Shown here: positions 1 to 6,522 of the stretch, one piece after another
How positions within the stretch are numbered: position 1 is the first letter of the stretch
Layout of the letters: each line of letters begins with the position of its first letter
Source: JANXVV01 sp038230975
GTDB taxonomy: Bacteria > Planctomycetota > Phycisphaerae > Tepidisphaerales > Tepidisphaeraceae
Assembly: GCA_038230975.1 (NCBI GenBank)
Contig: JBBRMF010000106.1
Coordinates: forward strand, 1 to 16,169
DNA length: 16,169 bases
Reading direction: 5' to 3'
Notes under the pieces: generated by a model
Database searches by the model: none
Seen by the model: the letters and a program-made list of their open reading frames with translations, nothing else
What the model was told of the DNA's origin: nothing
Position numbers and translations under genes: made by a program

Positions 1-1
1 A

Positions 2-448
2 TTGACGAGCCTCGAAAGCTTCGAACATTTCGTCGACACGAACCGGCGAAATTACAAGCAATATCACGCAGAACTCGACACGATTCCCGGTGTGAAAGTG
101 ATCGATTACGACCCTCGCGAGCGAACTAATTTCCAGTATATCGTGGCTGAAATCGATGAAGCCCAGGCAGGCATCGCGCGCGATGAGCTGATTGATCTGT
201 TGTGGGCGGAAAATATTCTGGCACGCCGCTATTTTTATCCGGGGGTGCATCGCATGGAAGTTTATCGCCCGTACTTTCCGCATGCCGGAATGCTATTGCC
301 GGAGACTGAAAAACTTTCGCAGCGCGTGATGGTTCTCCCCACCGGCACCGCGGTTGATGCGGCGCAGATCCACCAGATTTGCGAGTTAATCAAATTCGCT
401 GCAAAGCACGGCGCTGAAATTCGCAACCGCCGCGCCGGCAAACATTAA
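2..448 (+). CDS. DegT/DnrJ/EryC1/StrS-type sugar aminotransferase, C-terminal fragment
   Basis: This is the C-terminal part of a PLP-dependent sugar aminotransferase of the DegT/DnrJ/EryC1/StrS family, which moves an amino group onto a nucleotide-linked keto-sugar in the cytoplasm. Family members are usually about 370-400 residues, but only about 148 are visible and the reading frame is open to the window edge. The TTG at base 2 is therefore unlikely to be the true start. The block ARRYFYPGVHRMEVYR (residues 74-89) followed by a MVLPTG stretch is the familiar late part of this family. The catalytic lysine and PLP phosphate-binding region would lie upstream of the window. The next gene on the same strand is an FkbM methyltransferase, and glycosyltransferase genes lie beyond, so an amino-deoxysugar for a surface glycan is the likely product. 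The exact sugar cannot be read from this fragment. Confidence 0.85.
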   Translation: MTSLESFEHFVDTNRRNYKQYHAELDTIPGVKVIDYDPRERTNFQYIVAEIDEAQAGIARDELIDLLWAENILARRYFYPGVHRMEVYRPYFPHAGMLLPETEKLSQRVMVLPTGTAVDAAQIHQICELIKFAAKHGAEIRNRRAGKH

Positions 449-489
449 GCCGCTTGCGGCTAAGCCATCCCCCGCTCTATGATTCCACC

Positions 490-1602
490 ATGCCCGACTT
501 CATGAGCGAACTCGCCATCTGTCTTCTTGAAAATACCTACCGCTTTCATTCCGACAATCACGACGTATTGCGCTTCCCCGAATCCAGCGATGGCATAACC
601 GACGCCCGACGCCCCTGGTTAACCAGTGAAATACTCACTGCCGCCGCAACGCTCAAGTTTTATCATAAGAACCCCGAAGACCAACAGACCAGCCTTGAGA
701 TGCTCGGTTGGGTGCGCGACCTGGCCGAGCCACTGAATCAAACATATCAGTCGCTCGGCGATGCTTACTCCCGCCGTACCTTGATTGAGGTGATGGCCTA
801 CCGCATCCTCGGACCAATGCATGTGAAATTGTGCCGAAATGACGCCAATTACCAAAGATTTGTTTCGTCGCTCCCCACGCTGGCGCTACGGAAAAAAACA
901 ATCCCCGTTGCCTTACTTGATGGTTGGTTGAATCACTACAATCTGGCATCGAGTGGCTTTGCCATTCAAGCCGATCTTCATCCGCTGAACGTGCTGTACA
1001 CCTATCTTCTCGAACAATATCGCGACGACCTTGACGGCACGGTCGTCGAAGCGCGCTCGGGCGATTATGCGATCGATGGAGGGGGCTGCTGGGGCGATAC
1101 CGCCCTCTATCTGGCCCATCAAGTCGGTTCAAGTGGCCGGGTCCATTGCTTTGAGTTCTCGCCGGATAACCTTCCGACGCTCGAAAAAAATCTCGAACAG
1201 AATCCAAAATTACACGACACTATTCGGCTTGAACGAAACGCGCTCTGGTCTGTTTCCGGCCAGGAACTTTCTTTCAATCCCGCCGGCCCTGGCACGCGTG
1301 TCGGTGATTCGGGCGGAAGTTTTACCGTCAACACGCTCAACATTGACGACCTGGCTGCGCGAGAGAATTTTCCGCATGTCGACTTCATCAAAATGGACAT
1401 TGAAGGGGCAGAGTTGGACGCCTTGAAAGGAGCTGAAAGGACGATCCGAACGCACAAGCCGAAGTTGGCCGTGACGCTCTATCATCGCCTTCAGGATTTC
1501 GCAACGATTCCGCAGTATCTGCGTGAATTAAATTTGGGATACAAGTTTTTTCTGGATCACTTTTCGATTAATCAGGAAGAGACCGTGTTATTCGCTATTT
1601 GA
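490..1602 (+). CDS. FkbM family SAM-dependent methyltransferase with long N-terminal extension
   Basis: The C-terminal half is an FkbM-type class I methyltransferase, a family that O-methylates sugars and other small molecules using S-adenosylmethionine. The glycine-rich SAM loop AIDGGGCWGDTA lies at about residues 194-205, the acidic strand-2 end is in HCFEFSP (219-225), and the family block FIKMDIEGAELDALKG lies at 299-314. The first ~185 residues, rich in hydrophobic helices, match no family I recognise. I start at ATG 490. A TTG at 454 and an ATG at 502 are in frame, and none has a clear Shine-Dalgarno site. It follows the aminotransferase by 41 bases, so the two probably share a transcript and modify the same sugar. 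Its end is only 13 bases from the end of the convergent gene at 1616, with no terminator hairpin between them. Confidence 0.85.
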   Translation: MPDFMSELAICLLENTYRFHSDNHDVLRFPESSDGITDARRPWLTSEILTAAATLKFYHKNPEDQQTSLEMLGWVRDLAEPLNQTYQSLGDAYSRRTLIEVMAYRILGPMHVKLCRNDANYQRFVSSLPTLALRKKTIPVALLDGWLNHYNLASSGFAIQADLHPLNVLYTYLLEQYRDDLDGTVVEARSGDYAIDGGGCWGDTALYLAHQVGSSGRVHCFEFSPDNLPTLEKNLEQNPKLHDTIRLERNALWSVSGQELSFNPAGPGTRVGDSGGSFTVNTLNIDDLAARENFPHVDFIKMDIEGAELDALKGAERTIRTHKPKLAVTLYHRLQDFATIPQYLRELNLGYKFFLDHFSINQEETVLFAI

Positions 1603-1615
1603 TTCTTATCATCGC

Positions 1616-2089
1616 TTACCGCTCTGCGGCGGCACGAACCAATTCTGTCACATCGATTGCGCCCACAAACTGACATGCCTGCGCATAGCTGAGGCGATTG
1701 TAACGTTGCTGGGCTGTTGTTTCCCATACAATCGCGTAAGGTACCAGCACAGACCCTTTAATTCGGAAGTCGGCGTAAAAAACGACGATTGCCAGCCAAT
1801 CAAATCCATCTTGTTTTGAGTTTGATAGTTCGATTCGCTCTTCAATACGACCGTCGGCCGGGAGTTGTCGGCATTTGACTTCGACACGTCCGTATCCTTC
1901 GGCAATGACGTCATGACCCTTTGTAATACCGAGCAAAGATCGCTGGCCACCAATCGCTTCGGCAATCAGGATCTCTGCATAGTCTGCTGCATCGCGAATG
2001 CGAAAAGTTCGCAGAGCCTCGCGGATTACAGCAAGTCGCTTCATCAGTTCGTGACGCGAGGGAGGATTTTGCGGAGCTATCGGGTCCAT
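1616..2089 (-). CDS. Small uncharacterised protein with PD-(D/E)XK nuclease-like motif pattern
   Basis: I do not recognise a named function for this 157-residue protein. The pattern resembles the PD-(D/E)XK nuclease fold: an early helix with a glutamate (E39 in DYAEILIAEAIGG), a strand ending in HD (H59-D60 in GHDVIAEGYG), then E70-V71-K72 in RVEVKCRQ. A hydrophobic strand follows (WLAIVVFYADF, 98-108). Several small uncharacterised families, possibly including DUF6998, share this layout. If active it would cut nucleic acid in the cytoplasm, but it could also be a non-catalytic relative. It is the last gene of the minus-strand run, 14 bases after the GT2 gene. A GGGAG site 8 bases before its ATG lies in that gap, so it has its own ribosome entry. 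Nothing in it suggests glycan chemistry. Confidence 0.6.
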   Translation of the reverse strand: MDPIAPQNPPSRHELMKRLAVIREALRTFRIRDAADYAEILIAEAIGGQRSLLGITKGHDVIAEGYGRVEVKCRQLPADGRIEERIELSNSKQDGFDWLAIVVFYADFRIKGSVLVPYAIVWETTAQQRYNRLSYAQACQFVGAIDVTELVRAAAER

Positions 2090-2096
2090 TGTGTCA

Positions 2097-2101
2097 CTCC
2101 C
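2097..2101 (-). promoter_or_regulatory. Ribosome binding site for the PD-(D/E)XK-like gene
   Basis: GGGAG on the minus strand, 7 bases before the ATG at 2089. It supports the ATG at 2089 over the internal methionine at codon 16 and lies within the 14-base gap to the upstream GT2 gene. Confidence 0.6.
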
Positions 2102-2103
2102 GA

Positions 2104-3222
2104 CTACGCAAGGTTAATTGCAACCATATCTTCATTTCGCAACACTTCCCTAAAACGCCCGATTAGGTGCGCCGCGAAATCGGGGTACACCTCCAACCAC
2201 CAAAACGCTGGCCATCCAAACACAATAAACTTCGCCCCTTCCCCCCGCATCCTTTCCAATTCGGCGATCGCCATCTCATCGTTGGCCGGTGCGCCGTTGT
2301 AGTAGCCATCTTTTTCGAGAAATGGAATCGGAAGCCGGCCGACGCTCTTATCCATTCCCCAACTCCCATTTTCGACCATCAGGAACTTCTCGCCCGCAGG
2401 CACCAATGCCTGCAATTGCTCCGTTACATTTCGCAGCCGATAGAACCAGGAATCACGGCTCCAACCTTCTTCATCAGGCGTCAGGTTATTTCTCTGGCAA
2501 TAGTTCCGGAGCAATTCACAGCGATGCTCGAACGATTTAATATCTCGTTCAAGGCGCGGCAGGAAACTCATACCGTGATAGTCGTTTTTCCCATGCGTGC
2601 GATACAGGGAAAGCGGTTCGCGCAACGCGCGAATTTCGCCGTGAAGTGGGCTCATAGTCATCAGGTAGGCATCGCACATCAATTTAAACTGCGGCGGTAC
2701 GGGAAGCACTTGATCCAGAAAAGAACGACGCCATAAGTTCCCCGAGGTGGGCGAACTCATGTAGCTGGCCGGCCCGTTGCGCAGCAGAGCATCGCGCAGA
2801 TTCCCTTCATGCAATTCGGTTCCAGGAATCATTCCACCCGTACGTCGGCTGTGTTCATCGATCTGAATCAATGGCCATTGCACGCGAACCACGCCGGGGT
2901 TTTCAAAACTAGGCAACGCAGTGGCAATGGCATTCGGAAGCAACACATCATCTGAATCAAGGAAGAGAACGAATGTACCGCCACTCAAACTGAACCCAAG
3001 GTTCCATGAAGATGCCGGACCTTCGTTGGTTTTGAGTACGGATTTTAAGCGGTGTCCGTAGCTGCGAATAATCTCCGGGGAATTGTCTTTAGATCCATCG
3101 TCGATCACGATGACTTCGCACGGCGAATGAGTTTGGCCAAGCGCGCTATCGAGGCACTCGGTCAAGTACCGTCCGTAGTTGTAACTGGTGACGACGATGC
3201 TGACCAAGGGAACGGCAGACAT
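2104..3222 (-). CDS. GT2 family glycosyltransferase with extra C-terminal domain
   Basis: A cytoplasmic glycosyltransferase of family GT2 (GT-A fold), 372 residues, that would transfer a sugar from a nucleotide donor to a growing glycan. The opening VSIVVTSYNYGRYLTECLDS (residues 7-26), the VIVIDDGS motif (D41-D42) and the metal-binding block LFLDSDD (D89, D91, D92) are all intact, so it should be active. Residues ~110-265 form the acceptor part. From ~268 to the end is a separate domain with VENGSWGM (284-291) and FGWPAFWWLEVYP (335-347). I have the impression of similar tails on other planctomycete and proteobacterial transferases but know no function for them. I use ATG 3222, not the TTG directly before it, because AGGAG lies 5 bases upstream. 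No membrane segment is visible. Confidence 0.88.
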   Translation of the reverse strand: MSAVPLVSIVVTSYNYGRYLTECLDSALGQTHSPCEVIVIDDGSKDNSPEIIRSYGHRLKSVLKTNEGPASSWNLGFSLSGGTFVLFLDSDDVLLPNAIATALPSFENPGVVRVQWPLIQIDEHSRRTGGMIPGTELHEGNLRDALLRNGPASYMSSPTSGNLWRRSFLDQVLPVPPQFKLMCDAYLMTMSPLHGEIRALREPLSLYRTHGKNDYHGMSFLPRLERDIKSFEHRCELLRNYCQRNNLTPDEEGWSRDSWFYRLRNVTEQLQALVPAGEKFLMVENGSWGMDKSVGRLPIPFLEKDGYYNGAPANDEMAIAELERMRGEGAKFIVFGWPAFWWLEVYPDFAAHLIGRFREVLRNEDMVAINLA

Positions 3223-3227
3223 CAAAA

Positions 3228-3232
3228 CTCCT
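3228..3232 (-). promoter_or_regulatory. Ribosome binding site fixing the GT2 start at 3222
   Basis: AGGAG on the minus strand, 5 bases before ATG 3222. The in-frame TTG at 3225 would leave only 2 bases of spacing, so the ATG is the better start. Confidence 0.65.
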
Positions 3233-3278
3233 AAAACAAATTTGCGTAACCGGGCGGTGGTCGGTTTTCTGTATTGAT

Positions 3279-3312
3279 GTTCGTAGGGTCCGCTTTAGCG
3301 GACCCTACGAAC
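3279..3312. repeat. Perfect 15-bp inverted repeat (hairpin), CGTAGGGTCCGC type
   Basis: Arms 3279-3293 and 3298-3312 are exact reverse complements (GTTCGTAGGGTCCGC and its complement) around the 4-base loop TTTA. It lies between two minus-strand glycosyltransferase genes. Neither side has a T-run, so it is not a typical intrinsic terminator. Half copies of the same sequence occur at 4656-4670 and 15973-15985, which points to a dispersed repeat family rather than a site specific to this gap. Confidence 0.8.
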
Positions 3313-3314
3313 TC

Positions 3315-3346
3315 ACCCTCCCCCCACGAGTACATGGGGGGAGGGT
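3315..3346. repeat. Perfect 12-bp C/G-rich inverted repeat next to the stop of the GT gene
   Basis: Arms 3315-3326 (ACCCTCCCCCCA) and 3335-3346 are exact reverse complements around an 8-base loop. The hairpin begins 7 bases beyond the TAG stop of the minus-strand gene at 3354, so it would form at the 3' end of that coding region. It may protect the message or pause transcription. No T-run follows. Only two bases separate it from the neighbouring 15-bp hairpin. Confidence 0.75.
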
Positions 3347-3353
3347 ACCGGAA

Positions 3354-4496
3354 CTATGCCATCGCTGTTTCCAACAGTTTTTTGGCGACTTTCGTCGCGT
3401 CAAAATATTCTTCGGCCAGGGCGCGGGCATTGGCACTCTGCTGCGGATAATCCGCCGCCACTTTCTCGATCGCACGCACAGCTTCCTCCGGCGTCTTGAA
3501 TCGAAATAACCCTGAATCATCCGGAAGAAAACGGCTTGGTCCGGTGTGCTGCACCACGGCAGGTCGACCGCTTGCCAGATAGCAAATCGTTCGGTCACTA
3601 ATCCACGCGTTTTGAAGCCGTACACAGGAAGGTTTGCAGCAACTGAACTCTGCTTTTGAAGATTGCAGGTACGCGTGGTAATCTGCGGTGGTAGCCGTCA
3701 CTTCATCGGCATGCCGCACGCGCCAACCCTTGGCGACAAGCGCGCGATTTTCTTCTTCACCGGCGACGGTACGTCCCAATCCAAGCGCCAGTTCCAAAGG
3801 CTGGTGAGTCATCGCCGGCAAATCCAGGTAGGGCAAAAACCCGTCGCGCTTCTGGTTGGAATAACTTTCATTGCCATAGACGATCCAGTCCGCGCTTTGC
3901 CACTGTGAGACCGTCGTGAATGCCGCATCGGGTGAAACCGGGGAAGGACGCCAATAATCAATCGCGACGCACGGCGGCGTGTAATGCCAATTCAATCCAC
4001 CGTCTGGCAGATTGGAACCCGGCCGCCCCACCGTTTCACCGATCGTGAAATACACATCATGGCGCGCGATTTCAACTTGTTTGGCATCCATCCACAGTTG
4101 CAGAATTCCCGGGTCGATATCCATCAAGGCCGATCGACGAAATCGATCGACGATCGCCTTTCGCGAACCGTACGCGATTTCCAATAGCAGATCGGACGCA
4201 TCGCAGGCTTCTTCAAGCTTCAGACAGCCGTCTTCCGCTCCCGGTTGAAGCGGTTCATCAAAATAGGAATAGATCGCGAGCGAATCCGCAAAACCGTAGA
4301 GTCGTAGCTGATCTTTCAGGATGGCGGTGAGTTCTCGCGTCCTTGCCGCTCCCCAGGCAGGCGCGGCTCCTTCCATCCAGATCACCCGGCAACCGTTGGC
4401 GCGCAATCCCATGGCCCAGTTGAGATAGACCCACCGGTGCCCGCCGCCGGTGGGGTAGGCGAGGGTATTGGCATTCAGACAAACGGTTAAGCCCAT
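3354..4496 (-). CDS. GT-B-like glycosyltransferase (family 1/4-like)
   Basis: A 380-residue soluble protein with the layout of a GT-B glycosyltransferase. The N-terminal half starts with MGLTVCLNANTLAYPTGGGH (residues 1-20), with a glycine-rich loop near 16-20. The C-terminal half contains DWIVYGNESY (203-212) and the donor-site-like stretch AWISDRTICYLASGRPAVVQ (297-316), then a helical end (DATKVAKKLLE, 366-376). It lacks a catalytic motif clear enough to assign a CAZy family, so donor and acceptor are unknown. AAGGA lies 10 bases before ATG 4496. The gene lies between the ABC exporter and the GT2 gene in the minus-strand run, but gaps of 181 and 131 bases filled with repeats flank it. It may therefore have its own promoter. 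An AAAACGTTTT palindrome at 4540-4549 lies upstream. Confidence 0.75.
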   Translation of the reverse strand: MGLTVCLNANTLAYPTGGGHRWVYLNWAMGLRANGCRVIWMEGAAPAWGAARTRELTAILKDQLRLYGFADSLAIYSYFDEPLQPGAEDGCLKLEEACDASDLLLEIAYGSRKAIVDRFRRSALMDIDPGILQLWMDAKQVEIARHDVYFTIGETVGRPGSNLPDGGLNWHYTPPCVAIDYWRPSPVSPDAAFTTVSQWQSADWIVYGNESYSNQKRDGFLPYLDLPAMTHQPLELALGLGRTVAGEEENRALVAKGWRVRHADEVTATTADYHAYLQSSKAEFSCCKPSCVRLQNAWISDRTICYLASGRPAVVQHTGPSRFLPDDSGLFRFKTPEEAVRAIEKVAADYPQQSANARALAEEYFDATKVAKKLLETAMA

Positions 4497-4591
4497 TTGA
4501 GTTGATTCCTTTGCAGTCTTAAAGCATTCCGTTCAGATGAAAACGTTTTTGTTGCTTTCATATCGTCCGGTTCAGAGCTTCGGAATTCTTG

Positions 4592-4656
4592 GGTGGCGTG
4601 GGCGTCTCGCCCGCGTTTTCTGCCAATGAAAGCACGGGCGAGACGCCCATGCCACC
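4592..4656 (-). repeat. Interspersed palindromic repeat, copy 1 (GGGCGTCTCGCCC core)
   Basis: Two 24-base arms (4592-4615 and 4633-4656) pair with two mismatches around a 17-base loop. Each arm contains the core GGGCGTCTCGCCC or its complement, and that core is itself a 5-bp palindrome with a 3-base centre. Judged by the ATG/ACG asymmetry of the arms, this copy runs opposite to the copies at 12465 and 16117. It separates the ABC exporter from the GT gene. Directly after it (4656-4670) lies a half copy of the 3279-3312 hairpin sequence. No coding role is seen. Confidence 0.85.
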
Positions 4657-4677
4657 GCTTCAGCGGACCCACAAATA

Positions 4678-6474
4678 TTATGTCGCTGCTTCCGCCGGCT
4701 CTTCCAGTTTCATCTGGTGCTTGGCCATCTGGAAATACAGCCCGTGCTCTTCGATCAATTGAGCATGGTTACCGCGCTCGACAATTTTCCCGCAGTCCAT
4801 CACAAAGATCTGATCGCAATCCGAAACCGTGCTGAGTCGATGGCTGACAAGGATGATCGTGCGATACCGCTTCAAATTCCGCAAGGTCTCGGTAATCAAT
4901 TGTTCATGATGCGGATCCAGCGCGCTGGTAGGTTCGTCGAGAATCATAATCGGGGCTTCAGTGAGAAGCGCGCGGGCAATGGCGATACGCTGCCGTTGAC
5001 CACCAGAAAGATTCTGTCCGCTTTCGCTGATCTGCGTGTCGTATTTTTCAGGGAGCTTATCGATAAAGCTAGCGGCACCGGCCAACTCGGCGGCGTTTCG
5101 GATTTGTTGATCCGTGGCACCCGGTCGGCCGTACGCAATATTCTCGGCGACGCTCGTCGGCAAGATCACATTCTCCTGAACCACCACCGCGATATGTTGC
5201 CGCAGATCGCGCACTTTGATCTTGCGCAGATCATGGCCGTCCAACTTGATCGCTCCGGAAGTAGGATCGTAAAAACGAGGCAGCAGATTCAGCAAGGTTG
5301 TCTTTCCCACACCGCTGGACCCGACGAACGCGGCCATCTCTCCCGGTTTGATCGTGACGTTGATCCCCTCCACGACAGGTGTCCCCTTTAAATACTCAAA
5401 CCCCACGTCTTCCAGAGTGAGCACCCGCGCTTGCTTGGGAAGTGAAATCGCGTCCGGTGCATCTTTGATCACCGGGTCCAAATCGAGCACTTCGAAGACG
5501 CGGTTCACACCGGCAAGCCCGCCCGCGATGCTGGAGGCGGTGCCGCTAAGCGCGCTTAAAGGCGCATAAAGATTCGCCAGATAAATCTGGAAAACCCCAA
5601 GCGACCCAATCGTAAGCGTCCCCTTGTAGATTAAGTAACCCCCGTACCCAAAAATGGCCGAGCCGCTGACGGCAAAGATCATCGCGATCCAGAACCAGTA
5701 CATCATTTCAAACCAGTACAACTTGAGCCAGGTATTGACGCTGTTGCGCACGGTATTGTGGAAGCGAGCATATTCCTCCGCTTCTTTGCCGAACGCTTGG
5801 ACGAGCCCGATCGTTGAGACGCTGCGCTGCAAGGTCGTCGTAAATTCCGCATCTACTTCGTGGGCTTTGGTGGATCGATCCTGCAACACTTTGCCGTAAG
5901 CCTTGATCGTCCAGATCAGCAAAGGAGACGTCGAGAGCGCGATGAGCGTCAGGCGCCAATTCATCGAAAACATGATCCACGCCATCGTGACCAGTGTCAT
6001 GACATTCAGCAGGACGCTCATCATCAAACCAAGCATCGATTGAAATCCAAACGTGTCATAGCTCACACGGTAGATTGCATCGCCCTGAGGTTGTGTGCGG
6101 TGATAGCTTGCGCTCAACTCCTGTAATTTGCGGAATAAATCACAGCGCACGCGCATCAATCCGTTGTAGCTCACTCGATTTCGCAAGAGGCTTTGAACCG
6201 TACTTAAAACTTCACCGATTGCCAGAAGAACGAACGACGATACCGCGAGTATCGCTATTTGCGTCACCGGATTGCCTGCTGGAATTAACCGGAAAAATAG
6301 CCGATGCATAAGGTCCGTCTTGTGGACCGGAACAAGAACTGAGTCAACTAGGAAAAAAAGAGGAAACGGCTGCAATACCTTCAGTGCCATCGACAAAATG
6401 AGCAACCCCAACTGCACCGCGATGAGCGGTACATCTTCGCGAAAATACGAAAGTGATCTCAGAAAATTACGCAT
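4678..6474 (-). CDS. ABC exporter, fused membrane and ATPase domains (MsbA/NdvA-like)
   Basis: A 598-residue half-transporter that should work as a homodimer in the inner membrane, using ATP to move a lipid-linked or glycan substrate outward. The first ~320 residues hold about six hydrophobic membrane segments. The ATPase domain is complete: Walker A VGSSGVGKTT at ~383-392, Q-loop VVVQENVILP, signature LSGGQRQR near 488, Walker B MILDEPTSAL near 512 and the H-loop VSHRLSTV near 543. The domain order matches lipid A flippases (MsbA), cyclic glucan exporters (NdvA) and related type IV ABC exporters. Its place 48 bases after the GH-GT2 chimera and before two glycosyltransferases argues for glycan or glycolipid export rather than drug efflux. 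No clear Shine-Dalgarno site precedes ATG 6474. The substrate is not determined. Confidence 0.92.
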   Translation of the reverse strand: MRNFLRSLSYFREDVPLIAVQLGLLILSMALKVLQPFPLFFLVDSVLVPVHKTDLMHRLFFRLIPAGNPVTQIAILAVSSFVLLAIGEVLSTVQSLLRNRVSYNGLMRVRCDLFRKLQELSASYHRTQPQGDAIYRVSYDTFGFQSMLGLMMSVLLNVMTLVTMAWIMFSMNWRLTLIALSTSPLLIWTIKAYGKVLQDRSTKAHEVDAEFTTTLQRSVSTIGLVQAFGKEAEEYARFHNTVRNSVNTWLKLYWFEMMYWFWIAMIFAVSGSAIFGYGGYLIYKGTLTIGSLGVFQIYLANLYAPLSALSGTASSIAGGLAGVNRVFEVLDLDPVIKDAPDAISLPKQARVLTLEDVGFEYLKGTPVVEGINVTIKPGEMAAFVGSSGVGKTTLLNLLPRFYDPTSGAIKLDGHDLRKIKVRDLRQHIAVVVQENVILPTSVAENIAYGRPGATDQQIRNAAELAGAASFIDKLPEKYDTQISESGQNLSGGQRQRIAIARALLTEAPIMILDEPTSALDPHHEQLITETLRNLKRYRTIILVSHRLSTVSDCDQIFVMDCGKIVERGNHAQLIEEHGLYFQMAKHQMKLEEPAEAAT

Positions 6475-6522
6475 GGGGATTCAGGGGTGATTGATCGATT
6501 AAAATCATACCACGGCACCGCT

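Noticed and set aside
1603..1615. Bidirectional terminator between the convergent FkbM and nuclease-like genes
   Set aside because: Only 13 bases separate the stops, and they form no hairpin.
3279..3346. Paired hairpins as intrinsic terminators
   Set aside because: No T-run follows either hairpin on either strand, and related copies are dispersed.
4593..4835. Open frame starting in repeat copy 1
   Set aside because: It is made of the palindrome and the antisense of the ABC exporter, with no ribosome site.
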